Shown here: in pieces, positions 22,529 through 33,440 of the stretch
Position numbering within the stretch: position 1 is the first letter of the stretch
Layout of the letters: the number at the start of each line of letters is the position of its first letter
NCBI RefSeq assembly: GCF_023241715.1
Contig: NZ_JALQCW010000007.1
Location: 46,044-110,043 of the forward strand
Reading direction: 5' to 3'
Length of the DNA stretch: 64,000 bases
Source: Pseudomonas morbosilactucae
Lineage (GTDB): Bacteria > Pseudomonadota > Gammaproteobacteria > Pseudomonadales > Pseudomonadaceae
The notes under the pieces: model-generated
Database searches by the model: none
What the model was told of the DNA's origin: nothing
What the model saw: only the letters and a program-made list of their open reading frames with translations
Made by a program: the position numbers and the translations under genes

Positions 22529-25500
22529 CCCAACGCCAACGGCGAGCTCACGGACTGGCTATAGGAGCTTAGTTCTTTCGCTCCATTGGGGTAAACCACC
22601 TTCATCGTATCGTCGGACACCGTGACGACGCTGCCCTTGGGCAGTACTTTGCCGGTGGCCAAGGTGATTGCTTCACTGAGCTGGACCGTGGTGTTGGCCT
22701 GGATGACTTTGCTCTCGACCAGCTTCGCCCCGCCCACCAGCAGCAGTTCGCCGCTACCGGCTGCCACGGCCTTGGCACCGGCGGCGCCTGCGGCTCCAGC
22801 CCGGCCAACGGGGGTGAACTCGAGCATGGTCACGGGTTTCAGGTCCGGGATGACCGTGGACGTGGCCCGCTCGGTGAGGTCGTCGAAGCGCTGGCTGGAG
22901 CCGTTGAAGAGACTGATCTCGGAGTACTTGTTGAGCGCCGTCTTCGAGCCGTACTGGTTGCCGGTCAGGGCGATGTTGCCGCCGCCCATGGAGCCGAAGG
23001 AGCCATAGTCGGTCCTGCCGAACAATGAGCTGTCGGCCTTCTGCTCGGCCGTCGCCTGGAAGGCCAGCACCGGCTTGCCGTAGGCGGTGATGGCCGAGCC
23101 GTCGTTCCAGGTCAGCGGCGTCCCCTGCTGGGCCATCTGGGTGACCGCGGCCTGGGCCACCTGCATGTCCTGGGTGAAGTCGCTGGACAGCGGGTTACCA
23201 CGGCTGGATTCATGGGCGAACTTGTTGGCCAGGGCCGCGTATTTATTCGCGGTGCTGTTATCCAGCTGGCTGTCGCTGGCAATCGTCAGCAGTTCTTCCC
23301 AGGTGAAGTCCTGGAAGCCCGGGCGGCCGCGCTCAGCGGTCAGCTGCGCGGCTTTTTCCTTGATCCGACGCACTTCCTCAGGGTGCAACTGACGGTTGTA
23401 CGCCGTGGCGTTCTTGGCAATGTTCGCCCCGGTCTGCAGGTCGCCATCGACCACGCCCGCCGCCACCAGCCCGACCAGCTGCGAGGCCGCCAGCTGCAGT
23501 TTCGAGTCTTTCTTGACCAGGTCGGAGAGGCTGTTGCTCAGTGCCTCATTGGCCCCGGCTGCCGCAGCACCGACCGCGAATCCTTGGCCGGACGCTTCAC
23601 TCAAGATGCCGCCCACCAAGGCGTGCAAGGCCACTTTCTGCGGGCTGCCATCGGCCCACTTCTGCTCCAGGGAGTAACCGCCCACCGCATTGAAGGCCAC
23701 GCCTTGAAGGGCGTTCTGCAGTTCGTTGGTCAGCGAGCTGCCCAGGTTGTCGCCAAAGCTGCCGCCCTGGATGGCCGTCTGGGCGATGGCATGGGTGGCG
23801 CCCTGGGCCCCGGAATACAGGCCGAATTTGCCGATGTCGCCCCAGTCGGACAGGTTGAAGCCCTTGGTGACTTTATTGACGTTGTCGCCGGTCACGCCAA
23901 AGGCGCCGTCCAGCACGCCGGAGGTAAAGCCTGCCGTCACTGCGCCCGTGGCATAGCCCTTGAGCGCATCCTTGGTGGTGATGTCCTTGAAGGCGGCGCC
24001 GAGGTTGCCGCGGTTGTTAATCACGCTGACCGCGCCTTGGCTGGCCATGGAGGTCATGACGCTGGTGGCCATGACGTTGCCCCAACCCGCCGCTACCGTG
24101 GTGGTGGTCGTCACGCCGCCGACCGTGGCGGTGGTGGTGCTCGCGGCCGCCATCGCCGAGCCTTGAGCGGCACCGGTCGCAGCCAGGCTGCTGGCCGCAC
24201 CGGCGGTGAGCACCGTAACCACGATGATGATCGCCAGGACCGCGCCCTGGCCCAGGCTCGAATGGCTGTACTTGAAGGAGTCGTGCACTTCCTTCACTTG
24301 CCGCCAATCCACGTCACCGCGCTGTTCGGCTTCCTTGACCCAGGCCAGTTGCGGGTTGCCCTTGACCATGGCGTCGATGGTCTGGCTGACCGTCTGCCGG
24401 TCCACTTGCTTGACGTCGATGGTCAGGCCATCCACGGCCTGGATCGCCATTTGCCCCTGGGCCACCAATTGGGTCTGGCGCAAGGTTTCGTCGGTCTTGC
24501 CCTTGCCCTTGGCACTGGTCCAGGCCAGGTCGCTCTTGCTGCGCTCATGGCTCTCTTGATGCAGGTCCTTGACCGCCTCGAAGGTAATGGCGCCGCCGCT
24601 GTCGATCAGCAGGTCCTTGCCGCTGTTGAGCGTGGCGACCTGGTACATCTGGTCGCCGGCGCTCTTGACGGTAAGGTTGCCGCCGGTGGTGATGGTCGAG
24701 CCCACGTAGCGCACGTCGGTGACTTCATCACGCCGGGTTTCCTTGCTGCCCCAACCGCCTTTTTTCTTCTTGTCGTAGAGGTGGTAGTCGCTGTTCTCGG
24801 CGGCCAGCATGCCCAGTTGCTTGCCGCCGTAGAGATAGGCTTCGCCGCCGCTTTTGAGCTGGCTGGCGATCAGCAACAGGTTGCCGCCGGCCACCGCCTT
24901 GAGGTTGCCGCCAGCCTCGATCTCGCTGCCTTGCTGGCGCACCACGCTGTCTTCGACGTCGAGCTTTTTGCCACCGCCTTTCTTGTGATATTCGCTGTGG
25001 CTTTCGTTGGCGGCGGAGGCAATGTTGAGGTTGCCGTCGATCGCCAGGCTGAGGTCGCCCCCGGCCTTGATCTTGCTCGCCACCACCGCCATATCGCCGC
25101 CGGCGCTGGCAATCAGGTTGCCACCCACCGTAACGTCGCTGCCGTATTGGGTGGTCTGGCTCTTGCTCCAGTGGGCTTTCTTGCGTTGCCCGGTGCTGCT
25201 GTCGAGACCTTCGGCAGCGATGATGTTCAGGTCGCGGCCGGCGCTGAGTTGGGCGTCGCCACCGGCGCTCAAGGTGCTGCCGACGCTTTGCAGGTCGCGC
25301 CCGGCGCTGACCAGCAACAGGTTGCCGGCTTCGACGCGGGCGCCTTTATCGACGAAGTCCACGCGCTGGGTGCCATTGGCATGGGCGGCGTCGTGGGTGG
25401 TGACGCTGCGCAGGTTGAGCACATCGCCCTGCTGGGCGACCAGGGTCACGTCCTGGCCCTTGAGAATGCCGCCCTGGGCGTTGCGGATGCTGTCGGTGGC

Positions 25501-28500
25501 CAGCAGCGACAGGCGCTGGTTGGCTTCCATCAGGCCGCTGTTGTCGATGTTCTCGGCGCCGATCAGCAAGCTGTTGCTGGCGCGCAGGGTGCCTTGGTTG
25601 CTCAGGCCGCTGCCCGCCATCAATTGCACATCGGTGCCTTGAATCAGCGCGCCGTTGGGGGCCAGGCGGTTGTTCGCCTGAGCCAGGTAGAGCACCGGCA
25701 CCAAGACCTTCTGGCCCTGCACTTCCTGCTCCTGCATCCACACGATGTCGTGGGTCAGGGCCGCTACCTGGGCCGACGTTAGGGCCACGCCCGGCGCCAG
25801 GTCGAGGGCGTCCTTGCTGGCAATGGCGTTGTCCATCAGGTAGCGGAACATCGCCTCATCGCTGGTCAGGCCGGCCAGGAAGCGCTGGCCGGTACGAGCC
25901 AGCACCGCGTCGCGGATCAGCCGCTGCTCGTACAAGCCGTCGCCCAGGCGGCGCTGTGCCACATCGGTGTCGAGGCCCAGGCGGCTGAGCAGGTAGTCGG
26001 AGTTGAGGAAGTTGCCCAGGTTGGCGAACCGCGGGTCGCTCTCCACCAGGTACGGGTGGCCTGGGTCGCTGTTGACGTGGAACAGGCCGCCCGGGCCCTG
26101 GGGCAGGCTGAAGCCCGGCAGGCTCAGGGGATCGACCGGCTGTTGCGTGGTGTCCGCCGCCAGTTGCGGGTTGAGGGTCACCGGGGTGGCGATGGCGCTG
26201 CCGCCCACGCGGGTGTCGCCGACTTTGCTGCCTCCGGTGACAAACGCAAACGACGGCCGGATCACCCCTTGCTCGATCACCTGGGCATTGATCTGCACCT
26301 TGCCGCCGGCCTGGACCACTGCGTTGTAGGAGAGGTCCTGGCTCGGGGTGTACACCGGGGTGGCCAGCAGGTAGTTGTCCGAGGTGCTGGACTGGATGAA
26401 CTGGCTGATTTCGGTGGCAATGTCGCCGGTGCCGCCCGGCCAGTTGCGGGCGTTGAAGCCCTCTACCCAACGGAAGATCGACCCCAGGGAACGAGAGCGA
26501 TAGGAGTTGAGGAAACGCTGGGTGTTGTACTCGCCCAGGGTCGCGCCCTGGTTGTTGAAGGTCAGCGCGTCGATGGTCAAGTCGCCCGCCGACGACAGCA
26601 GGCTGTAGCGGTTTTCCACCTGGCCGCCGGTCAGGGTCATTTCCGCGCCGGAAATCAGCGAGGCCCGGGGGCTGGAGTTTTCAGCGTAAGTGCGGTCGAT
26701 CTCTTCAAGGATGAAGTTGGCGTTGCGCTTGCCGCCGGAGCAGTCGTAGCAGCTGTCGTAGGTCATCCGGGCAGCGACTTTGCGGGTGACGATGTCCACG
26801 CTTTCCCGGGCGTTTTCCAAGGTCGCGGCGTTGATGCTCATGCCGCCGACGCTTTCCACGGTGCCGGAGAGGTTATGAAAGCCCTGGGCCTGGCTGCCGT
26901 TGAGGTCCCGGGCCATGTCCAGGCGGCCAAAGCTGTACAGGTCGCCACGCAGGTTGAGCAGGTTGTCGCTGAGCAACAGCATGTTGGCGCCACTGAACAT
27001 CAGCCCGCCCTGGTTGACCAGGCTCGGCGCCTCGATGCGCAGGGATTGGCCCGCGCCGAGGGTGCCTTGGTTGTTCAGGCTGGCGACCTGCAACAGCATC
27101 TGGCCGGTGCTGATGATGCTGCCGCGGTTGATCAGGTGGGTGCCCAGGACGAAAGTGCCCTGGCCGCCGCTGCGCACATCGGCGCCCTCGCCCAGTTCGG
27201 CACTGGCCGCGCTGACGCTCATGTTGCCCAGGCTTTTGAGCCCGCCATTGCCTTGGTAGCTGCCGCTGAGGGTCAGCCGCAGATCGCCGTCGGTTTCCAG
27301 GCTGCCATGGTTGATCCAGTGGTCACCGCTGGCTTCCAGGCCGTCGATGGAGATCAGCTTGCCGCTGGCGCTCTGGGTGAAGGTGCCGACCTTGAGGCCG
27401 ATTTTCTGGGCCTGGATCACGCTGGTGTTGGTCCAGTCGGCCAGGTCCAGGTCAAGCCGGCTGTTGGTGATAAAGCTGCCACCGGCATTGCCGGTGTCGG
27501 CCAGGGACAGCGCAAAGCCTTCGCGCCCCAGGTGGCGCACGGTGCCTTGCTGGTTACTCAGGCCGACGCTGTTCAGGCTCAAGCGGGCGTTGCCGATTTC
27601 CACCAGGCCCTGGCTGTTGTCGAACAGCCCACCAATGGCGAAGCGGCTGGTGCCTTGGGTGCCCAGGGCCCGCAGTTGGCCATTGGCGTTGCGCAGGGCT
27701 CCGGCGTCCACATTCAAGGTCGAGCCGGATTCAATCAGGCCGTTGCTGTTGTCCAGCGAGCCCACCAGCAGCAGGCTGACCAGTTTGGCGCCGAGGCTGC
27801 CGCCATTGCTCAGGCTGTGGGCGTCCACGGTGACGCTGTTACGGGCCTGAATGAGGCCGCGGCCGTTGGCCAGGTCGCCCCCCTTGAGCAGCAGATCACC
27901 GCTGCCCAACAACTGGCCCTGGTCGTTGTTCAGGCTCTGGGCCAGCACGTCGAGCAGGCCGCCCTGGGCACTGATCATGCCCTGCTGGTTGTGCAATTCG
28001 GCGGCGCTCAGGGTCAGCAGCCCGGCGCCGGTCAGCAGTTGGCCGCCCCGGTTGTCCAGGGCCCCGGCCACCGTGGCCCGCAGTTCGCCGCGGGTGGCCT
28101 GGAGCGTGCCCTGGCGGTTGTCCAGTTGTTGCAAATCGGCACTCAAGCGGCCCTGGCTATTGATCAGGCCCTGGTTGCTCAAGCTGCCGCCTTCAAGGTG
28201 CAGATGGCTGTTGCCGTCGAGGCCACCCTCGGCGTCGAGCCCCGCATTGACCTGCCCCTGGTTGACGATCTGCGACCCTTGCAGATGCACATCGCCGCCG
28301 CGGCCAGTTGCTTGTTCACCGTCACCTGATTGCGCGCCACCACCTTGGCTTTCTTGGCGGCGTAAACAGTGTCGTTGAGGGCGACGTCCTGGGCCAGCAG
28401 CTTGACGTCGCCAGCCGCCGAGGCCCGAGCCATGCTCAGTTTGCCGTTGACGTCGATCTGCAGGTCGCCGCCGCTGGCGGCCATGTCGCCGGCCAGCTTC

Positions 28501-29382
28501 ACGCCCACGCCGGACTCGGTACCCACCAGTTTGATGGCTCCGGCGTACATGCCGCCCAGGGCCGAAGAGTCAATGGCCAGTTGCGGGGCCTGGCTACCGT
28601 CCGGGGCCTTGGCGGTGGCGGCCAGGGTCTTGGCGTCCACCTCGTTGCGCCCGGTGACGATGGTCAGGTCCTTGGCATGCAACTCAGCGTTGATCTGCGC
28701 GCTGCGGGTGATGATCTCGAAGCTGCCGACATTGCTCGCATTGAGGCCACGGCCTTCGATGGTCACTGCGCCGCCGTCGACGTCGTAGCTTTTCAGCTGG
28801 CCCTTGGTGTCGATCACCGGCCGCCCAGTGGTCAGGGTGGCCTTGGGCGTGTTGATAAAGCCGCAGCCGTCGCACGTGATGCCGTGGGGGTTGGAGACGA
28901 TCACATGGGCCGATTTGCCGGCCACCTCGGTGTAGCCCTTGAGCTGGCTGGGGCTGCCGCCGTTGACCTCGTTGAGGATGACCTTGGCCGCCTTGCCCTG
29001 CAGGTTGCCGTTGCCGGTGATGTAGCCGCCAAGCTGGGTTTTCTGCACCTTGCTGGTGCTGTTGTTGAGGATGACCCCCTGCTGGCCGACGTTGTAGTCG
29101 CTGAACTTGTTGTGGGACAGGCCCGTGGCGTTGGGCTTGGCGATGTTGATCACCGGTACGCCGTTGCCCGCCTGGCCGACGCTGGTGGCGCTGCCGTTGA
29201 CCACGATGCCGTCCGCCATCGCCCACAGCGGTTGCCAGAACATGACGTTGGCCAGCAAAAACGCCAGCCCGCGCTTGGGCAAACCCCAGAACGAGCGGCG
29301 CGGTTGCAGGGTCGCGGAGGGCTGGCGAGCCAGGAAGGCAAGTTGGCGAACATCCATGTCGAGGGCCTCGAAAGAGCGAAAG

Positions 29383-31113
29383 TTAGAGGAACAGGTCCAG
29401 GCGGAAGTAGATCGGCGCTTCGCGCTCGCTCAGGGCATCTGGCCGCTCGAGGGAGTGGGCGAAGGTCACGCTGGCCGCCACATTGGGGCCGCTGGCGAAC
29501 AGTTCCAGGGAGTTGCTCGACACCCGGCCGTGCTGTTCTTCGTTGTAACGGTCGTTGCGGATCGCCCCCAGGTCATAGCCCAGGCCCGTGCCGTACTGGT
29601 TGAACACTGGGCGCAGCCAGTCCCAGGTCACTGGGCGGCTCCAGCGCAGGTCGTTGCGCCAGTAGTAGCCGCTGTCGCCGGACAGGGTCTGGTCCTTGTA
29701 GCCGCGGATCGAGGCCTGCCCGCCCAGGCTCATGCGCTGGTTGCTGAACAGCACATCTTCACTGCGCTGGCCGGTCACCAGGCTGCTGAACACCAGGGAC
29801 TCCCCCGCCACCGTGAACGGCTGCAGGTAGCTGGCGGTGGCGCTGTACTTGCGATAGCGAGCCTTGGGCGTGAGGTTGCCGGAGGGGTCGCGCTGCTGGT
29901 TTTCGGCCTGGGCATCAAAGGCGCCAATGCCGTTCTGCATGCCCAGGTCGAGGTTGACGAAGGCGCTGCCGATCCGTCGGCCATGGTTGATGCCGAATTG
30001 GGCTTCGCTCAGGCGGTTGCTGCTGTCGAGCTTGATGTCTTCGAAGTAGTTGTTGGTGCGCAGGTAGCTGGTGCCGACGCTCAGGGAGGTCTTGCTCACC
30101 GCATCGCGGTGGATCACCCGCTCGGCGCGCAGTTGGTGCAGCTGGCTGTCGCCGCTCTGCTTGAAACTCAAGCCATCGAACGCCAGCGGGTAGCGGTATT
30201 CGTTCTGGTTGAAGCTGTAGCTGAAATTCCACCAGCCCACCGGCAGGTTGTAATAAAGCATCGAGCTGCGGGAGGTTTTCTGGTGATCGCTGACCGCGTC
30301 GTGGCTGCCGCGCAGCACCAGCATGTCCGCCAGGCCCAGGGGGCTGTCCCACTCCAGGGAGGCGCCCCACTGCTGCTCGCCGGTGGCCTTCTGGCCGTCG
30401 TTGCTGCGCGACAGCCCGGCGCGCCATGGCTTGTCCGGGGTGTTCCTGACCAGCACTTCACTGCCCCCCACGGCCTGGCCCGGGGTCAGCTCCATTTGCG
30501 CACGGTTGGAGGGCAGACGGTTGAGCTGGTCCACCAGTTGTTCGATTTCCCGCAGGTTGAGCAGGCTCCCGGGCGTGCCGGGGAACGCCATGTTCAGCTC
30601 ACGCGCCGAAAGCCCGCTGCCCTCGGCGCCCTTGAGGCCTTCGAGGGTGCCTTCGACCACCAGCACCTGCAGGTGGCCGCTGCTCAGGTCCTGCTGCGGC
30701 AGGTAGGCGCGGCTGGTGACTAGGCCCTTGGCGAGGTAGTGATCGGTGACGGCCTTGAGCAGTTGGTTGAGCTGGGGTACCCCCAGGCACTGGTGACTGT
30801 AGGGTTTGACCAAGGCCTCGCGCTCAGCGGCGGACAGCGAGTCGGCACCCTTGAGTTCGATGTCGGTAATGGGGAAGCAACGCACATCCACCGGCGCAGC
30901 AGGCGTGGCCGGCGTGGCACTGTTACCCGGCAGCTCCTTGAGCTCTTCAAGGCGCCGACGCTGCTCTTCGAGCAGGCGATTCTGTCGGTCGCGGATCAGG
31001 TCCTGGTCACCTGGATTGGGTGTAGCGGCGAACGCCGGGCTGAACAGGCCGAGGCCCAACAGGCTGCACAACACAGGGGCAAAAAACCGCTTGCCTTGGA
31101 TAAGTAAATCCAT
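29383..31113 (-). CDS. cdiB: TpsB / CdiB outer-membrane transporter
   Basis: A protein of 576 residues in the ShlB/FhaC/HecB family. The signal peptide ends near SPAFAA. An N-terminal helix region (NRLLEEQRRRLEELKEL) plugs the pore in this family. Two POTRA domains follow (VRCFPITDIELKGADSLS, and LVTSRAYLPQQDLSSG). A 16-strand barrel carries the conserved loop-6 type motif FSNQRMSLGGQASIRGYKD (RGY) and ends in Phe-Leu. AAGGA lies 6 bases before the ATG. It is 25 bases upstream of cdiA in the same transcript and exports it. Confidence 0.93.
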   Translation of the reverse strand: MDLLIQGKRFFAPVLCSLLGLGLFSPAFAATPNPGDQDLIRDRQNRLLEEQRRRLEELKELPGNSATPATPAAPVDVRCFPITDIELKGADSLSAAEREALVKPYSHQCLGVPQLNQLLKAVTDHYLAKGLVTSRAYLPQQDLSSGHLQVLVVEGTLEGLKGAEGSGLSARELNMAFPGTPGSLLNLREIEQLVDQLNRLPSNRAQMELTPGQAVGGSEVLVRNTPDKPWRAGLSRSNDGQKATGEQQWGASLEWDSPLGLADMLVLRGSHDAVSDHQKTSRSSMLYYNLPVGWWNFSYSFNQNEYRYPLAFDGLSFKQSGDSQLHQLRAERVIHRDAVSKTSLSVGTSYLRTNNYFEDIKLDSSNRLSEAQFGINHGRRIGSAFVNLDLGMQNGIGAFDAQAENQQRDPSGNLTPKARYRKYSATASYLQPFTVAGESLVFSSLVTGQRSEDVLFSNQRMSLGGQASIRGYKDQTLSGDSGYYWRNDLRWSRPVTWDWLRPVFNQYGTGLGYDLGAIRNDRYNEEQHGRVSSNSLELFASGPNVAASVTFAHSLERPDALSEREAPIYFRLDLFL

Positions 31114-31162
31114 GTTCGATCCTTCGAAACAGCAGATGATGGCAACTAATGGCGAATGATCT

Positions 31163-31191
31163 TAATTAGCCATTGAATTGATATCACCCAA
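31163..31191 (-). promoter_or_regulatory. Candidate sigma-70 promoter of cdiBAI
   Basis: On the minus strand, TTGGGT (31191-31186), a 17-base spacer and TAATTA (31168-31163) lie about 50 bases upstream of the cdiB start. Spacing is ideal and the surroundings are AT-rich; the hexamers are moderate matches. Confidence 0.4.
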
Positions 31192-31375
31192 CTATCAACC
31201 ACACTTCAAGAAACCCCAGAGTTCGCACTAGGCTGTTTCTGGCGAGGAGGCAAGTTCGACTGGCAACCTTTAATAAAATTCCTGGAGGGGATGACGCTTT
31301 ATCCGAAAAGTGGACTCAAGTCACATTTATCAACAATCAAACGCACTTAAAAAACAGCGTTCAAGCAAACAGAAA

Positions 31376-31393
31376 GCCCAGTATTCACTGGGC
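31376..31393 (-). terminator. Terminator of the pgaABCD transcript
   Basis: GCCCAGT-ATTC-ACTGGGC forms a perfect 7-bp stem. On the minus strand it is followed by TTTCTGTTT. It lies about 210 bases after the pgaD stop on the same strand. Confidence 0.65.
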
Positions 31394-31602
31394 CAAAGGG
31401 TTAAAAACAAGAAGCTAAGCGCTCGTTGACGGCACTTGACTTGAACACTGCTTAATCGTTAGCAGCCAGTAATACCCGTTAACCAACACCCGATATAACT
31501 GTCTTTGATAGCGCAATAAAACCGACAAGCGGTACAACTTTCATACAGGCTCATCGCCACTAACTAGGGACTGACCAAAGACACAACACCCACTTCCTCC
31601 AC

Positions 31603-32088
31603 TCAACTTCCGGGGGCCAGATGCCGGGTGGCCGACTGCGCAACAGGCCAGCGTTCTTCCGGGCGCATGCGCATCAGCAGCGGCGTACTGACATGGGTGA
31701 TTCCACCTTCATCATCGTTGTGCACGATCAGGGTGCCCAGGCGGCGCATGCGCGAAAAATTGTCCGCGCTGAGGCTGAAGCTCTCACTCAGGCGTCGGTC
31801 ATCCACCACCGGGGCGGGCTGGCGGGGCGGGTAGCTGCGCGCCTTGAACTGCCGATACCGGGCCCAGCCGATCAGCACTGCAGCGTTGAACACCGCCACC
31901 CAAAAGTAGATTTGCAGGGTGGTCAGGGCGTTCAGCAGGCCAATCTCCAGGCGCGGCCCGCCGTGGCTTTGCAGCAGAGGCCACAAGCCCCGTGCCAGCA
32001 AGTACAGCAAGCCGATCCAGGCCAGCAGGGTCAGGGCCGTGTCCACCCACAGCAGGACCGGGCGTTGTCGGGTTCTGATGATTCTCAT
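31603..32088 (-). CDS. pgaD: Poly-beta-1,6-GlcNAc synthesis protein PgaD
   Basis: Inner-membrane protein of 161 residues with two hydrophobic helices ([20 protein letters not shown] and [21 protein letters not shown]) and a cytoplasmic C-terminal part ([19 protein letters not shown]). It starts 4 bases inside the end of pgaC (ATGA overlap). In E. coli the PgaC-PgaD complex makes poly-N-acetylglucosamine and is activated by cyclic di-GMP. It is the final gene of the pgaABCD operon. The C-terminus is rich in Arg and Pro, longer than the E. coli form. Confidence 0.88.
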   Translation of the reverse strand: MRIIRTRQRPVLLWVDTALTLLAWIGLLYLLARGLWPLLQSHGGPRLEIGLLNALTTLQIYFWVAVFNAAVLIGWARYRQFKARSYPPRQPAPVVDDRRLSESFSLSADNFSRMRRLGTLIVHNDDEGGITHVSTPLLMRMRPEERWPVAQSATRHLAPGS

Positions 32089-33437
32089 CCGTTGATCTCC
32101 TCAGGCTCATCCAGGGGTTTGATGCCGCGATCCGGGCTGACCCAGCGCGCGCGTTTCTGATGCTGGCCGAACAGCACCTTGGGAAAGCTGACCAGGGTGG
32201 TGAACAGGCTCACCAGCCAGAACACCAGGGGGTACCAGACCACCCAGAACAGGGTTTTCCACAAATCTTTTTCATAGCGCCGGTCAATCAGCAGGCTGAT
32301 GGCGAACTGCAGCAGGCAGACCATCGCCAGCACCAGCCCGGTAAAGGCCGGTGGCAGGATGTGCTGCACCGCGATGGCCTCGGGCATGACGATGAATTTG
32401 CCCAGGGCCCAGAACAGGATCGACAGCAGGAAAGTGAATGCCCAGCCGGTGGACAGGCAGTAATCGAAGAGCAGCACCCACAGGTAGCGGTGACGCCATT
32501 GCCAGATGCCGCGAATGTTCTTGAGCAGCACTTCGGCGCCGCCCTGGGCCCAGCGCAGACGCTGCTTCCACAGGCCGCGCAGGGTTTCCGGCATCAAGAT
32601 CCAGCACAGCGCCCGGGGCTCGTAGAAAATGCTCCAGTGGTCCAGTTGCAGCTTCCAACTGATGTCGATGTCTTCGGTGATCATGTCCGGGCTCCAGTAG
32701 CCCACCCGGTGCAGGGCCGAACGGCGGAAGGCGACCACCACCCCAGACACCGTGAAAACCTTGCCGAATACGCGCTGGGTGCGCTTGATCAGGCCGATGA
32801 TCGAGGAAAACTCGCCGACCTGGACCCGCCCCACCAGGGTTGAACGCGTGCGAATCCGTGGGTTGCCGGTCACCGCACCGAGGCGGCTGTTGTGCAGCAT
32901 CGGCGCCACCAGGTAGGCCGCGGTGTTTGGCGCCAGCAGCGCATCGCCGTCGATGCACACCAAGTACTCACTGCGCGCCGCCACCGCGCCCATACGCAGG
33001 GCCACGGCCTTGCCCTGGTTCTCTGCCAGGTGCACCACCCGCAGGCGCGGGTCTTCTGCGGCCAGGGCATCGAGGACCTCGCCGGTGTTGTCCTTGGAGC
33101 CGTCGTTGATGGCGATGACTTCAATGTTCGGGTACTGCTGAGCCAAGGCCGCGTGCAGGGTGTCGGCCGCGTTGTCGCCCTCGTTGTAGCAGGGCACCAG
33201 GATGCTGATCAGCGGCTCACCGACCAGGGCCGGCGGCAGGGTGTCGGCGTGCCAGGGCCAGTGGCGCTCCCAGTGCAGCCAGAAGTACAGGCCGCCGGCG
33301 ATCCACAAGCCAGACATGAACAGCGGGTAGAAGAACACGAAGTCCATCAGGAACTGGCCGGTGGCCAGGAAGATCAGGCCCAGAGGCACACCCAGGACAA
33401 GCGCCAGCACGCACAGGGCTAACAGTCGATCCATCAT
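32085..33437 (-). CDS. pgaC: Poly-beta-1,6-N-acetyl-D-glucosamine synthase PgaC
   Basis: Family-2 glycosyltransferase of 450 residues in the inner membrane. Two N-terminal helices are followed by the cytoplasmic GT-A domain: [39 protein letters not shown] (DxD), [10 protein letters not shown] (catalytic Asp) and QRLRWAQGG (QxxRW). Further membrane helices lie at the C-terminus. It polymerises GlcNAc from UDP-GlcNAc into PNAG and passes it through the membrane with PgaD. Two consecutive ATG codons (33437, 33434) follow the pgaB stop by 3 bases. Confidence 0.95.
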   Translation of the reverse strand: MMDRLLALCVLALVLGVPLGLIFLATGQFLMDFVFFYPLFMSGLWIAGGLYFWLHWERHWPWHADTLPPALVGEPLISILVPCYNEGDNAADTLHAALAQQYPNIEVIAINDGSKDNTGEVLDALAAEDPRLRVVHLAENQGKAVALRMGAVAARSEYLVCIDGDALLAPNTAAYLVAPMLHNSRLGAVTGNPRIRTRSTLVGRVQVGEFSSIIGLIKRTQRVFGKVFTVSGVVVAFRRSALHRVGYWSPDMITEDIDISWKLQLDHWSIFYEPRALCWILMPETLRGLWKQRLRWAQGGAEVLLKNIRGIWQWRHRYLWVLLFDYCLSTGWAFTFLLSILFWALGKFIVMPEAIAVQHILPPAFTGLVLAMVCLLQFAISLLIDRRYEKDLWKTLFWVVWYPLVFWLVSLFTTLVSFPKVLFGQHQKRARWVSPDRGIKPLDEPEEING

Positions 33438-33440
33438 GAT

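Larger units (their letters stand above)
22090..29357 (-). pseudogene. cdiA: TpsA / CdiA-type filamentous haemagglutinin with C-terminal toxin, frameshifted
   Basis: A two-partner secretion exoprotein of about 2,420 residues if one base is restored. Residues 1-50 form a long signal peptide (FWGLPKRGLAFLLANVMFW). A TPS domain follows with SNPHGITCDGCGFINTPK. Long stretches of beta-helix repeats of about 20 residues come next (LSNQGLINSQGRLSADLQQ style), then CdiA-type repeats, a DUF637-like region (GYATGAVTAGFTSGVLDGAF), and the Fic/Doc C-terminal toxin. The frame changes between VNKQLAAA and VHLQGSQIVNQG near 28295-28310; one G in GCGGGCGG appears lost. The protein should be exported by the neighbouring TpsB and deliver its C-terminus to neighbouring cells. 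Confidence 0.88.
31114..31602. other. Intergenic region between cdiB and pgaD
   Basis: About 490 bases, AT-rich. It contains a candidate promoter for cdiBAI (31163-31191) and the terminator after pgaD (31376-31393). The stretch 31400-31600 shows nothing recognisable. Confidence 0.6.

Noticed and set aside
23212..28329. Two very long + strand frames over cdiA
   Set aside because: Complement of a real haemagglutinin gene; composition is low-complexity Gln/Ala/Val with no ribosome site.
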